Positions 1 to 11,362 of a stretch of DNA of 64,000 nt are shown in pieces. The DNA is from Combretum micranthum (Eukaryota > Streptophyta > Magnoliopsida > Myrtales > Combretaceae): the NCBI GenBank assembly GCA_024138025.1, contig JAMXBD010002747.1, forward strand, positions 1 through 64,000, given 5' to 3'. The position numbers were made by a program, and so were the translations under genes. Below the pieces are notes generated by a model that was not told where the DNA came from, did not search any database, and worked only from the letters and a program-made list of their open reading frames with translations. Each line of letters starts with the position of its first letter. The stretch's first letter is position 1.

Positions 1-86
1 ATAGCTGTCGAAATTATTCCTGATCTCAATGACATATCCCAATTCTGGCTAGAGTCGGGAACTTGGCTTTGAGGTAGGCTTAAGAC

Positions 87-1054
87 TAGACATCATCACG
101 GGGCGGTTCTGAATCGCGAACCGCCCCGAACCGTCACCGGCGGTTCCTGACCCTGGAACCGCCCCGTCGGTGATGGTTCCGAACCGTCCAAGGACCTGCT
201 AGAACCGACGAGTCCAAGCGTTTAGCGTGGCGGAACCGGCGGTTCCAACCGGGTCCAGAACCGTCAAATATATGAATTAAAAAAAAAAACTTGCGCATGA
301 TGCAGGTCTTGAATGGAGAGATCCAACACACAAGTTAAAGAAGAAACCTGAATTTCCTCGTAAATTACTACTCTATAAAAAAGACAGGAATAAACAAATC
401 AACTTGGTCTTATTTAACGTAAAATTCAAACCCCATCCAACGTAGTAGTTCCAGCAAGAATTGCACAACAAAGAAATCATGAAATTGCCTCAAATCTCGA
501 TCCCTAACGAAAACTGATAAAATTGGACAACTAATTCATCTCACGTGATCGTGATCAATCTCATCACCCACAAACATCTCAACCTTGTTTGCTAGGAAGA
601 AAATTGCAGAAATAATCATTATTATTGTTAATTATGTAACCTTCTGTTCAAATTAACCTGACATAGCGGCGTCATATTTTTGAATTCCAATTGGATGATA
701 TATATATATATATATATGCTAATTATTGCTGCATTTAATTAATTAACAGGGAAATGACTATTTGGTATATAATTACGAAACTGATAATAACAATTAAGCT
801 TAAGATTCTTGGTTTTGAAAATCTATGGACCAATAATAATGTTAACGTTTAAGGTTTTAACAGTAACGTCATCGCTATATGGTGGAGGTAGCGTTTTTAT
901 TTTCTTCATTTTTACCAAGAAAAAAAACCGATTCAAGTGAACCGGAATCGGAATCGCCAGAACCGGCGGTTCCTTGGAACCGTGAACCACCTCGGCTCTG
1001 GCGGTTTCGGTTCCGGTTCGGGTCCGGAACCTACCCGAACCGTGCCGATGTCAA
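87..1054. mobile_element. Non-autonomous hAT-like transposon, 968 bp, 8-bp TSD
   Basis: The element is flanked by an exact 8-bp direct repeat CTTAAGAC at 79-86 and 1055-1062, the TSD length of hAT transposons. Its ends form imperfect terminal inverted repeats: left TAGACATCATCACGGGGCGG, right (reverse complement) TTGACATCGGCACGGTTCGG. Both ends are unusually GC-rich and packed with GAACCG/CGGTTC motifs (about 100-265 and 940-1045), which contrast sharply with the AT-rich interior. Such clusters look like subterminal transposase-binding repeats. There is no transposase inside. The right end closely resembles the left end of the decayed hAT element at 26994, which may be a relative of its source of transposase. 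Confidence 0.9.
697..717. repeat. (AT)n microsatellite
   Basis: Perfect TA dinucleotide tract of about 20 bases inside the 968-bp hAT-like element. Confidence 0.9.
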
Positions 1055-1689
1055 CTTAAGACACAATCATATCGAAAATCAAATGCATGGCTCTACCTAA
1101 TATGGCGTTATAGAGGGGACTAGCAGTCCACCACAAGAAAATCAATCTGTTGCATGACGTTGTACAGCCCTTTGCTGAGCTTGAGTGGTAAGGTTATGAT
1201 CCCACAAGGTCGGACAGGTCGGTTATCGAAACCATATAGCTCGTGAGCATATGACCTCAACTTTGGTTTTAGCTCATGCTTCATCTGCTTAGTTGAAGAG
1301 AATGTTAGCATTGTTTCCAGTGTCAATCAGGGCCCTCCTGACTTTCTAACCCGAGATGCAATTGGAGATCATCAGGGTATCTTGGTGAAGGGTTTGAACC
1401 CCTTCATAATCTTCATCTGAAAAAGAGATAGTGATGTTGATCTTGGCCTTCTTAGGTTCTAGGATCATCACTTGTTTGGATGAGCTCGGTCCAGGTAGCA
1501 GATCGGCTCTCGTTGAGGTCAAGGGTTTGTCTACGATGGTATTAAACTCACCATGGCATCATTGGTGGAGTTAAGGCTGAGCTGAGTGATCTCGGGTGTT
1601 AGTAACTTTCTCTTGCTTGTCAGTCATGTGCTTCTACATAGGTGGCTCCAGCTTTAGGTTTTGGTCAATATACTGCTTGAGCCATCTAT

Positions 1690-2604
1690 GTCATATGGCA
1701 TCCTCTATGGTGCTCTTAAGCTGCCAACAATTTTTTGTATCATGCTTGCGGTCGTGGTGATGCTTACAATATGCCTTTGAGTCTTCTCTTTTCAAGCTCA
1801 ACCTCATCAGAGGTGGTGAGGGTAGAAGGCCTTAGTTCCTTATGTCGAGAAACATATTGTGGATCAGTAACTTCAAAGGCATGAACTTGTGATACATCGG
1901 GAATAGTTTTTGCTTATCATCATCCCTTTGACTCTGATTTACATTAGCTTGGTTGAAGTCGCAGCAATCTTTTTGTTGACCTCTTTCCTACGGTGGAATT
2001 TTTGCTCAAAGGGGTTTGATGCTGGTTTCAACTTCCCTCTTGTCATTTTGGGTGTCTCCTGACATATTACTATGCATTTTCCCTTACTTGCTCTAACATA
2101 ATGAGTTGGTACTTCAAAATGGAGTCAAAGAACAGGCTGTCCCCGATGACTCCTTATTTGATAACCTCTAGAGCTACTCCTTAGTTGAGGTTTGGGACCT
2201 CCAAGCATGCCTTGTTGAACCCTACCAAGTGGTCTCTTAAAGGCTTGCCTCACATTTGTTGAACCGTATAAAAGTACGAGGCTTTCTTCTCTAGTGGCTT
2301 ACTGGCCATGAAGTGTGCTACAAAAAGGTCACTGAGCTGAGCGAACAAGCCTATCATGTTTGGTTCAAGTTTGTTGAACCATACCTGGGCTACCCCTCAG
2401 AAGGTGGTAAGGAAAGTTTTGCACCATATGGCATCTGAAAAATTATGTATCGCCATGGTAGATTGGAATTAAGTGATGTGGTCTTCCAAATCGATCGACC
2501 TGTTGTACAATTCTAGAGTTGATAGCCAAGCTCCAGTTGGGAGCACCTTGGATTGGAACTTAACCATAAATGGTGTCTTGTCTAAGAGCATTTTGGCAGT
2601 AGAT
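1690..2604 (-). pseudogene. Gypsy gag remnant (retrotrans_gag core and zinc knuckle)
   Basis: On the minus strand, from about 2600 downward, the pieces read FMVKFQSKVLPTGAWLSTLE, LYNRSIDLEDHIT, SDAIWCKTFLTTF, VAQVWFNKLEP, IGLFAQLSDLF and LVGFNKACLEVPNLN. These match block by block the gag core of plant gypsy elements (DP..HL, DA..C+.F..TL, A..WF..L, F..L...F, FN..CLEV). Further down, at 1775-1723, CKHHHDRKHDTKNC then WQLKSTIEDAI matches the zinc-knuckle region usually written C..H+D.GH.T..C..LK. Gag is the capsid/nucleocapsid protein of the retroelement. Internal stops (for example after TTF and after QQM) show decay. Between the core and the knuckle the frame is broken but clearly continuous in order. 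Confidence 0.82.
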
Positions 2605-3121
2605 TCATCACTAAAACCCTCTCTTCATTTTCACTTCAATCTTTCTACAAAATATTCCATACTTCATGGCAGAATTTTTGACCCATCTTTGCTGCCATTG
2701 TCCTTTTATTTAATCCTAATTTGACTAAAATAATTATTTTCCACTCCTTCTTAAAGAAGCTACATACACCATTTATTACACAATTTAATTTCAAATCAAA
2801 TTTTCACAAATTCCTCTCTCTCTCTCTTCTCTCTTCTCTCTTCACGTGGAAAGCTCCCCAATTCTGCCTTGTTTATTTTTTTTTACTCCTTCAATTAATT
2901 AAAACACATTTAATACACTCATTTTCTCTCTCTCCTTCATTTACTCACTTTCCCTCTTTCATTCTTTAGTCTTTCTCTCTCATTTTTCCTCTCTTTCTTT
3001 CTTCTTTCTCTCTTGTTCTTTCAAGAAAACAAGCTGCCCCCATTCCATTCTTGAGCTTCCACACTTCATTCCTAAATATTTCTAAGCAAATCTTCTTCCC
3101 AAAGCTCCATAGGTGATATAG

Positions 3122-5161
3122 GTAAAGTGTAATGAAGGTTTCATGCATCAAATGACCTTCCATAAGCTTAAAAGCTTAGGATGATGGTGCCAAAAATGAA
3201 ACTCTCCTTTTCTACTTTTATTATCTTCTATTTCAATTATTTTCTTGTTTAAAGTTGATATTTTGTAGATCTAAATTTTTGTTGCTTTGATTTTCGTTTA
3301 TGCCATAGATCTAGATATTTGAGTTGTTATTTTGTTATTTCTTATGATTTATACATAGATCCATCATCCACATGTGTCCATGCATTTAAAACTAGTTTAG
3401 AAAACTAGATCTAGACTTTTGAGTTCATAAAATGCATTAGACTTTGTTTTATGTTCATGGATGGCTTGTAAAAGCATGATGATAGTAAGAAAGCTTTAGG
3501 AAACTCAAGATCTATTGTATTTTCAACAAAAATAATTTTTGAAAATTCGGATGAAAATGGAGTCATATTTAGAAAAGTTGTTTTTCAACTTCAAAATGTG
3601 TATTTTTCATTTAAAATGAAGGGCTTAGGGTATAGATACCATAAATGAAAGATTTTGATAAGTAAAGTTTAGATCTATGATGTTTATAACTTATTACCAT
3701 GCATTTGTTTCATGTTCATGTTCATGTTAAGTATAGATCCTAGTTTTGAACTCAAACAAAATTGTGAAATTCGTATTTTGGCAAGACCCCCATTTAAATA
3801 CCACTTTCCAAGTGTTAAAATGTAATTTTTACTTAAGAAAATGAAGGCTTAATATATGTATATCATCAAGGCTTCTTTTTACAAGAATCAAAAGTGATTT
3901 CCAAAAGTTATTTTCAAAATAAAAATTCTATTTTCGGATTTTGGCCAAGGCCTATTTTAAAAACATGTTTTCAACTCAAAGATGAAGTTTTTATTTAAGA
4001 AATGAAAGGCTCATAAGATATGATATGTAAGGAATGGATTTTCATGAGCTTAGATAGATTTTATCAAAAGATATAACCAAAAATGAATTTTGTAAATTCG
4101 GATCCCAACCAAGACCAATTTTTAGAACCCATGTATCAACTCAAAAACTCATGTTTTATGTGAAAAATGAAGTATATAGGTAGTAGATATCATTAAGCAA
4201 TGATTTTTACAAGTTAAAAAGAGTTTAGGCATGTGTAATGTATAAAACAAGAAATGGAATTAAAATGGAAAAATTTGAGTTAGTGATCAAATTGTCAAAT
4301 TCGTAATTTGAGATGATGCATATGTAATCACTTAGTAATTGAGCTCAAATTGCAAGTTTTATGTGTTAAATGAAGTCCTTAGGTAATTGATATAATGCTT
4401 TAAACAAGTTTTTCCCAAGAATCACTCAAAAACCAATTTTTACCAAATTCGGATTTTTGAGTAAATCATATTGGAAAACATATTTACAAAGTGTAAAATG
4501 GAAATTTTTATGTAGAAATGAAGGTCATAAGTAATATATATAATGAAGACTCAATTTTAACAAAAATAATTATATTTTCTTAAGTAATAACTCCAAAACA
4601 AATGGAAATACTCAAAGTTAGAAAACTAGACTTTTCATAAATAGTTGTTATTATGGTCTTGCTAAATAAAAAGTTATAAAGTTTCCTTGTTGCAAAAATC
4701 ATTAAGATCATGCATGCATTAAGCTCATCTTATGTCATTCATGTTAGGAAATCATTCATATTACATGTAATTGAATTGACAAGTAGAAACATTTCAAGCA
4801 TTTACAAAACTATTTTTCGGAAATTGAAATTGTTGCTGTCCTAATCTGATCCGAACTTTTGAAGCTTCAAGATTTTCAAAACTTGAAAATAATATTAGGA
4901 ATAGATATATCTTTTGAAGTAGATAGAAATCGATATATAATTTGCGAGATTCCGAGTTAAAATGACCAAGTTATGGCCGTTTTAAGTTAGAATTCCCGCA
5001 TAGAATGCGAATTACGAATTTGATAGTTCGTATAAAATCGTTTGGATTAGTTTGAGTTGAAATACTTATTAGAGTATTTCTTCCTTTTTAGGTGATCCCG
5101 AATTCGACGATTCCCTACCACCGGATTATTATTACTAGAAGACCGGTGATCCAATGACCGA
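3122..5161 (+). other. Predicted LTR intron plus 70-nt exon-like block (LTR A)
   Basis: Donor-like ATAG|GTAAAG occurs at 3121/3122. A polypyrimidine tract ends in TTTTTAG at 5090-5091 and is followed by GTGATCCCGA. The block 5092-5161 (70 nt) ends at a second donor, GTGAGTTTT, at 5162. The same arrangement is found in copies D, E and F. There is no protein-coding potential. The splicing itself is an inference. Confidence 0.45.
3540..4560 (+). repeat. Degenerate internal repeat array in LTR A (about six units)
   Basis: The motif AAATTCGGAT or AAATTCGTAT recurs near 3541, 3767, 3932, 4094, 4297 and 4441. Each is followed by a TTTTGGCCAAGACC-like segment, then AACTCAAA, AAAATGAAGGCTTA and a TAGATATCAT-like segment. 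Units run about 145-225 bp. The same series is present on the opposite strand in LTR E (about 47280-48250), so the array predates both insertions. It has no coding frame. Confidence 0.7.
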
Positions 5162-6427
5162 GTGAGTTTTCTCCTTGTTTTGTTACCTTGATTGTGTTTG
5201 TAGTTAGTTGCATTAGAATTATAGGAACAAGATAAAAACCGATATGAACGGGGATGGGATATATGATGAGGCTGTGATGAATGTATGCTAAAGAATACTA
5301 AAGCATATCGAAACAACGATTTGATTGGATAACTGCACTGTTCATATTATTTCTGTTATGTGTATGATATTGGCTGGTCACTCTAAAGAACGTATAAATA
5401 TTTTGACCTAAGCAAAAAATTAAATTGGTCATGCATCGCATCGGACATATTGCATTTGGTAGCGTGCTACTCCTACGCAGGTCGATCGTTATGGTCCGAG
5501 GACTCGTTTGGATAATGAGACCCAGGATCAGAGCTCATTCATAGGAAACTAAGGCGTATCGGAGATGCATTCCATGTGTGAGCCTAGCCGAGGCGAGTGC
5601 TATGAGCCGAGGGCTTGGGAACTAGCAGCGGTCGTGTAGACTTCAATACATCCCTAACCCAAGATACGGAGAGCGTAAATCCGTTCTGTGTGTGGGTTCC
5701 GGATACCCATGCATAATTGCTTGCTGTGTTTGTTCATGCATAGCATATGGTTGATTATAACATTGCTTGTTATGGTACGGAATTGAGGGAATTCTCACTA
5801 AGCTAGTGTAGCTTATACCCCAATAGTGGTGTAAATGAACAGGTTATCTCAAGAATACAAGGTGGGGACCGAATTGGTTGGAGCCGGGAATGACTTTAGG
5901 ATTCCGGCAAGGAATAAGAATGATTGAAGTTATCGGCTAGTTTTATGATTTGCCTTGTAATAGTTTTATGAAGTGGAATCTTTTGATGAATGTAATTGAA
6001 GTGTAATGATTTGTATTTGAAGTATAGCGATTCGTATATGAAGTATAGCGATTTGTATCTGAAGTATAGTAAATTTGTATTTCCTTTACATTGTTACTCA
6101 AGCTATATCAACATAAAATGTATTACTCCGATGAGTCTCCTCCATGTGTTAGACGCCTTGTACATAGTATGGAAGCCTTCGCGTGACTGAGGTGGTCATT
6201 CTTAGGCTTTAATATTGTGTACGGCGGACTGCCACGTTTAGGGTACCCTTCGAGGCGTGACACCATCACCCATGGAGTAGCTCCAGGTTATGTAGGGGCA
6301 AGATCGGTTTGATTCTTGCTCTACTATGGTCTAGGCATTGTAGGAGTGTAAGAGTATCTGTTATGGGTTTCAGAAGGGATTTTTTAGCATAGAAAAGCAA
6401 TAGGAGAAGGAGAAGTTAGGTCGAAAC

Positions 6428-6443
6428 TTCCCAGACACCGCCA
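6428..6443 (-). other. Gypsy 1 primer-binding site
   Basis: Three bases inside the LTR end, the minus strand reads TGGCGGTGTCTGGGAA. It differs by few changes from TGGCGCCGTCTGTGGGAA, the PBS-proximal sequence typical of many plant gypsy elements. Position next to the LTR end supports the call. Confidence 0.65.
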
Positions 6444-6446
6444 GAA

Positions 6447-7064
6447 TGTCGCACAAGTTAAATCTAGGCCAGTAAAGATAGCTCCTATAAACAAGAAAGA
6501 AAGGTCAGAGTGGCACTAAGAGGTTGTCTAATGCAGCCACTCCGACGCTTAAGTCATTCTATAGGTAAAGAAAGTATGTTTATAAAAAAATAGACAAGGC
6601 TACTTCTCCTTTTTTTGTCCACTTTTTTTTTTCTCCTCTCCTTCTCTAAGAGGGAATAGGGGGTATTTACAGTGTTTAGGGCTATACCATGATAGGTCAC
6701 TTCTTAGTAGCTGACCTAATACCCAACGTGGCAAGGGTACCCGAGTTGAGGAGTCATGGCTTCTCGAAGTAAACTGATGGTCCATTGCCCCGATCACGAG
6801 ATATGGCTAGGGTGTTTTCCTTGGTTAGAGAACATGAAGTTGAGTTTGCTAGTTAGTCAAGCTCGTGAGGCTCATCCCACCTTTTCAAGGTGAGAATCCT
6901 CAGGGAGATATCTTACTATTTGTAGAGATATGAACCTAGGCCTTCTTGCTACTTAACTAGGTTAGGGCATCACAAGCATAGGTTCTCTTCAGGACCTGTC
7001 ATTGTTTTTGAGCCTCGAAGCACAATGGACCGAGTGGATTGAGACCTATATTCTACTATCAACA
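6447..7064 (-). repeat. 5' LTR of gypsy element 1
   Basis: On the minus strand it starts TGTTGATAGTAGAATATAGG (or two bases later, TGATAG) and ends ...GTGCGACA, directly followed by the primer-binding site. Length is about 618 bp. The partner LTR is outside the window, so the outer boundary is set only by the TG/CA rule. Its inner end matches the LTR at 62588. The open stretch inside (6600-6797) has no recognisable product. Confidence 0.7.
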
Positions 7065-7421
7065 AAATGAAAAGGAAAATTGAGTGCTATACATAACAAA
7101 GGTTCTTGGGATGACCATTATTACAATACCCACCCATACCATAAATTTGGACAATGTTTTCACCATCCACTCTTAGCACGTTCAATTTAAATTATGTCTC
7201 TTAATGGTTCAAAAAGATCAAGTGGTGGCCCGAATCCCAGTAAAGTTGTATAAATGTTCTTCCCAAGCATGACCACAGTGGTTTGTCACTTTTGTGCTTG
7301 CATATACAAGATTAGGATTTATTTGTTAAAGGTGGTTGTTTTTGTTTATAAAGCAATATAGGTTCCAATGAGTATTTGCAATATAATATGCTTTTATAAT
7401 GTTCTCTCTAATTAGATTTTG
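7065..7421. other. Unassigned flanking DNA
   Basis: Less AT-rich than the following stretch, with a short run (about 7100-7160) that reads without stops for a few codons on either strand. No domain is recognised. It may be older host or element sequence outside gypsy 1. Confidence 0.4.
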
Positions 7422-7430
7422 TTAAGAAAA

Positions 7431-7678
7431 GGTTTAAGTCACATAACTAAACTGATCAATTTAGTACCTAAACTTTGAAATCAATCAATTTAGTTACTGA
7501 AAGAAACTTTTCATGCATGCTAATAGTACTCGGTAAGTATTAAATTGATCAATCTCAAAGTTTTTCTGGTATTAATTTTATCAATTTCAAAATTAGGGTA
7601 CTAAATTAATAAATTTCAAAGTTCAAGTAGCTAATTGCATAGTTTACTAAAGTTAAGATACTATTTATGACTTATCCC
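7431..7678. mobile_element. Mutator-like MITE, 248 bp, 9-bp TSD
   Basis: An exact 9-bp repeat TTAAGAAAA lies at 7422-7430 and 7679-7687. Inside, the ends are inverted: left GGTTTAAGTCACATA, right (reverse complement) GGGATAAGTCATAAA. They continue as a longer imperfect inverted repeat with TTTAGTACCTAAACTTTGAA-like text on both arms. A 9-bp TSD is the Mutator hallmark. There is no coding capacity. Confidence 0.85.
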
Positions 7679-8657
7679 TTAAGAAAAATATAGGACTTTC
7701 AACGATCCAATGAAAGGAAACATCAAACTTTTTTTAAGTGATAAGAATATTAAAAAAAGGACAAAACTTTATTTGTATTCATATTGTGTAGATGAAGAAT
7801 TTAGGGGGAGACTATCTTTTTGGCGGCAAAGGAAACAATGAGACAACTTCATGAAATAACATAAAGTACGTTATGTTATTTGTTTTGTCATTATGTTACT
7901 TATTGTTTTGCTTTATCATTAAAAAAAAAAAAGGTTTTGTTAACAATACACAGGTTGTTGATGATCTTATAATTTACCATCCATGTACATGAAAAGGGGA
8001 AAAAAAAGAAAAAAAAAAGTATACAGAATGACTACCAAATATATTTTAATTATTTTCACACACGCATCAAGAGTGTAAATTTTGTTAACGATACATGAAC
8101 TATTATCTTTAATTATATTTAGACTAGTAATAGTTTATTCAACTGCCCATGTATAAACTACATTTTTTTTTATTGTGTCAATTACTTTATTTCTCCTCTA
8201 TATAGAAAATGATTTATTCATCATCATTATTATCAATAATTTAAATTTCAAAAAAAATAAAATTATGGCATTATTATATTTTTCATTAACTTTACTTTTT
8301 AAAATTTTCTTTCAATAATATAAATTTTAAATCAAAATAGGTGCTGTCCTTTCTACCTTTTCCATAATAATTCTTCTTTTCATCCTAACAAGAACACTTT
8401 CTCTATTCCTTCAACGGTTTCTTATCACAGAGAAGTTTAAAGTCATTGGAGTGTCTTTGTAAATTTTTTGAAAATATGATAGTGGCATATTATACTTTTC
8501 ATTTGTAGTTGTGCGACACCTCATTACTATTATTTGATAAAAGATATTGAGATTGAGGTATAATAAAAATGGAATGGTTATTTAATTATATATTTTCAAC
8601 TTACATTTTTTTTTTATAGAATTCTTCATTCTTTGTGCTTATGTCCATCTTAAAATA

Positions 8658-8673
8658 GTGTGTGTGTGTGTGT
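8658..8673. repeat. (GT)n microsatellite
   Basis: GT dinucleotide run of about 8 units in AT-rich DNA. Confidence 0.85.
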
Positions 8674-10703
8674 ATAATTTTAGTATGAGAGATTGTGTTT
8701 TTTTTTAATTATTTTTTTCTATCTAAGTAATAAGCCTGTAATGTGTTTAACTGATTTAAGTGAAAAGGAATTTATGATAAAATAAGAAGAAAAGGTAGCA
8801 TCCAAAATTTTTTCGGTAGTGTTTTTGCAAGATGTGACTTGCTATTTTCTACATGAATAATTGTGGGAGGTTATAACTTTTTATTAATAGTGAATTTTAG
8901 CTATGTTATATCATTGGACCCTTTTTGCAATTAATTTTTTTTTTATTATTATTATCTAATTCTATCCGATAAACATGTCCTACATGCAAAAACTGATAGT
9001 TATAAGAGAGCAATGAGATTAGCATGAAGGTTTGCAATTTTTTTTATAACTTTAATATTTAATAAAACAATTCTAAATACCTAGTGTTTTTTTTAAGGGT
9101 CAATGCCAAATGTTGGATTTTTTTTTATTTTAATTTAAAGGTCAAAGGCTTATAACTATAAGAGACATTTTATAAAAAAAAAATAAAAAAAGGGAATGAT
9201 AAGGTTTTTCCTTATTTAAAATTCAAATTATTGATAATAATTGATATTAATTGCAAAAGAAACATATTATTAATGGAAAATGTAATAATTTTATAGATAT
9301 ATGATTTAAAGTTTGATTATTGATGAAAATTAATGTTCATAGGACTTAAAATAGGGAAATTGCACAAAAATGTTAATGTTCTAGTGGTTAAAAAATGAAT
9401 TAATGTTTTATAATGGGCAAACAAAGGGTTAATGTTTTAAATGATTAATAAAAGAGATGAGTAACAAATAGATCAAAAAATTTATTGTTCTTTTGCACCA
9501 CTGTATATAATGTTGATGCTTCTATCTGTTGAGAATATTGAACTCTTATACACACATTTCCACTATCACAGTTATATGGATACATGTCCATGTTTTGACT
9601 TCTTCTCTTCACATTTATAGGCACTTTTGGTAATCATCCTAATTTTGCATAACTTAAATATGATAATTACCAAAAATATAATATAGAATCCTGAAGAACT
9701 TTTAATAAAAGTTGCAAAAATCACTCTGATTTTTCACGATTTAAAATTATTAAAGTATAGACAAATTTGATTATAGATAGAAAAATTAGACTTCTTACTA
9801 ATAAAAATTTTCGAAATGCAAAATGCAACTTCCATAACCTAGACAATTAATGATTGATGATCAATTGATTGTTATTATAAAATTCAAAATCCTTTTACTT
9901 TAAGTTTAGTGATTAAAAAATAATTTCTATACTAACTAAATAATGGTACAATGATTTTAAGTTATTTCTAATATTTTAAAACCCTAAAGTAGCAATAGAA
10001 AATTTATGACTATTATTATCAAAATAAATAATTCTCAAGATAAGATTATGCAATGTGAGTCAATAATTTGACAAGTAGTCATAGTTGATCTTAATTTTCA
10101 ATTATAATAAAAGACATGATGATGGATGACCACCTAGAAAATAAGCGATACCAAATTTATAATCATGTTATATAATGCAAAAAAAAAATAATAATATCTC
10201 AATAAATATAGTTCAGGTTACTAACTGCTAAGTTAGAAGTAAATTTTTATATTTATATGGTTTATCAGTTAGCAACGATAGCTTATAGATAAATCACTAT
10301 AGTTGAAATATACCTAATAGGACTTGATATTAGGTCTAAAGACATGACTCATAATAAGATTTTGATAGTAAAAATACTAGAAATAAAATAATTTTAAACT
10401 TATAAGAAGTTATATCCTAATTTAAAACCCAAAAAAGCCATAGGCCTTAATTGGGTTAGGAAAAAAAAACCACTAATATTGTTTAATTGTATAAATATAA
10501 AATTTAAAATTTCAACTCAACACTATACTAAATATAAATTAGAAATCTAAACTTTGTTTAAATAATTACGTTCTATATCAATTAATAAATTCAGCTGCAT
10601 AATCATCAATACCGACCCCAATATTTTACGTAAGTTGTCTTATTTACAGTACATATATCCAAAAGTCAATATGAATTTGACACATTAAGTCAATAATGTA
10701 TGC

Positions 10704-10721
10704 AAAAAAAAAAAAAAAAAA
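10704..10721. repeat. Poly(A) tract
   Basis: Homopolymer of about 18 A. No LINE or SINE body could be recognised upstream. Confidence 0.85.
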
Positions 10722-11335
10722 CAAATAACTAGTAAGAAAATATCTCTAGTGGCCGAAACTTACAGGGAATTTACCAAAAGCTCTCCTCATGTGATTAAGA
10801 GAAACATGAACATCTCATAAAAAAAAACATTAAATGTGGATGATGTCAGTGGATGATTTCATTTTGTACTAGCTCTTATCCAATTGACCTTCCTTTAGGC
10901 GTGGAGAGCAAGTCTGATGACCATGTGAAAAAAAAATTATATAAGTAAATGTATATCTAACGTTCCCTGGTTAAAGGGAAAGGAAAAAATAAAAAATAAA
11001 AAGAGAGAAACTTGTATTTCTCTTCATTTTTTTCTCCTGGTCAAAATAAATTCCTCCTTCACGAGACAGGGTATAACACTTTACACATAAAATTAGAGAC
11101 ATCCTAAAATAACTCCAGTAGCATGACTTTAAAGAGGGAAACTCATTACGATAATTGAAAACCAAGTTCAGGTAAAAACAATATCTCTGATATTTTCAAT
11201 CACAATAGGATTATGAAAAATATTAAACTTGATTTTTCTTTACTTCATAGAAGTGGCAACAAAAGAATTAAACAGAAGGGAATCTACTGGAAGTTCTGCT
11301 CAACTTAAGGTAATTCTTATCTATATTGTTAATCA

Positions 11336-11362
11336 TATATATAGATAGATAGATAGATATAG
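11336..11362. repeat. (ATAG)n microsatellite
   Basis: Short ATAG/GATA tetranucleotide run with flanking TA dinucleotides. Confidence 0.8.

Larger units (their letters stand above)
1..1330 (-). pseudogene. Gypsy aspartic protease fragment, split by a hAT-like insertion
   Basis: The minus-strand frame reads RALIDTGNNANIL, with the catalytic D-T-G triad at 1316-1324, then YAHELYGFDNRPVRPCG and IITLPLKL, and ends VDFL-like (IDFLVVDC) near 1120. It then shifts frame into YNAILGRAMHLIFDMIV before 1063. This is the order of the retropepsin domain in plant gypsy polyproteins, where the conserved block ends YNAILGRP. The frame continues on the far side of the insertion at 78-1 as YLKAKFPT, the usual next block. 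The D-T-G is intact, but stops and the 968-bp insertion rule out function. The open stretch 1120-1326 is a fragment, not a gene of its own. Confidence 0.85.
2610..6262 (+). mobile_element. Long solo LTR A (Tekay/Del-like family), 5' portion deleted
   Basis: The right end GAGGCGTGACA at 6252-6262 is the shared end of this LTR family. The left end ACTAAAACCCT is a worn form of TGTAAACCCCT. Flanks 2605-2609 (TCATC) and 6263-6267 (CCATC) form a 5-bp TSD with one mismatch. The insertion lies between the leader and coding part of gypsy gag. Against copies E and D it lacks roughly 1 kb just inside the left end and joins directly to a pyrimidine-rich stretch. The middle (3540-4560) is a degenerate repeat array. 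Towards the right it holds splice-like sites (3122, 5091, 5162) and a block resembling ACCC..GAGCGTAAATCC seen in all copies. There is no coding capacity and no PBS or internal domain, so it is a solo LTR. Assignment to chromovirus-type Tekay/Del is inferred from LTR ends and length. Confidence 0.85.
1..7064 (-). mobile_element. Decayed Ty3/gypsy LTR retrotransposon 1, 5' part (truncated by window start)
   Basis: Read on the minus strand the order is LTR (7064-6447), primer-binding site, gag leader, gag, zinc-knuckle, aspartic protease, running off the window at base 1 before reverse transcriptase. That is the normal gypsy gag-pol order. Two later elements are nested in it: long solo LTR A (2610-6262) between the leader and gag, and a hAT-like element (87-1054) inside the protease. 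Reading frames carry several stops and frame breaks, so it is a fossil. The LTR end TGTCGCACAAGTTAAATC (plus-strand reading) closely matches the corresponding LTR end of the gypsy element at 51950-63090, so the two belong to one family. The 3' half and 3' LTR lie outside the window. Confidence 0.85.

Noticed and set aside
3540..4560. CRISPR array or satellite DNA
   Set aside because: Units are too long, too uneven and too diverged, and the array recurs inside another LTR copy.
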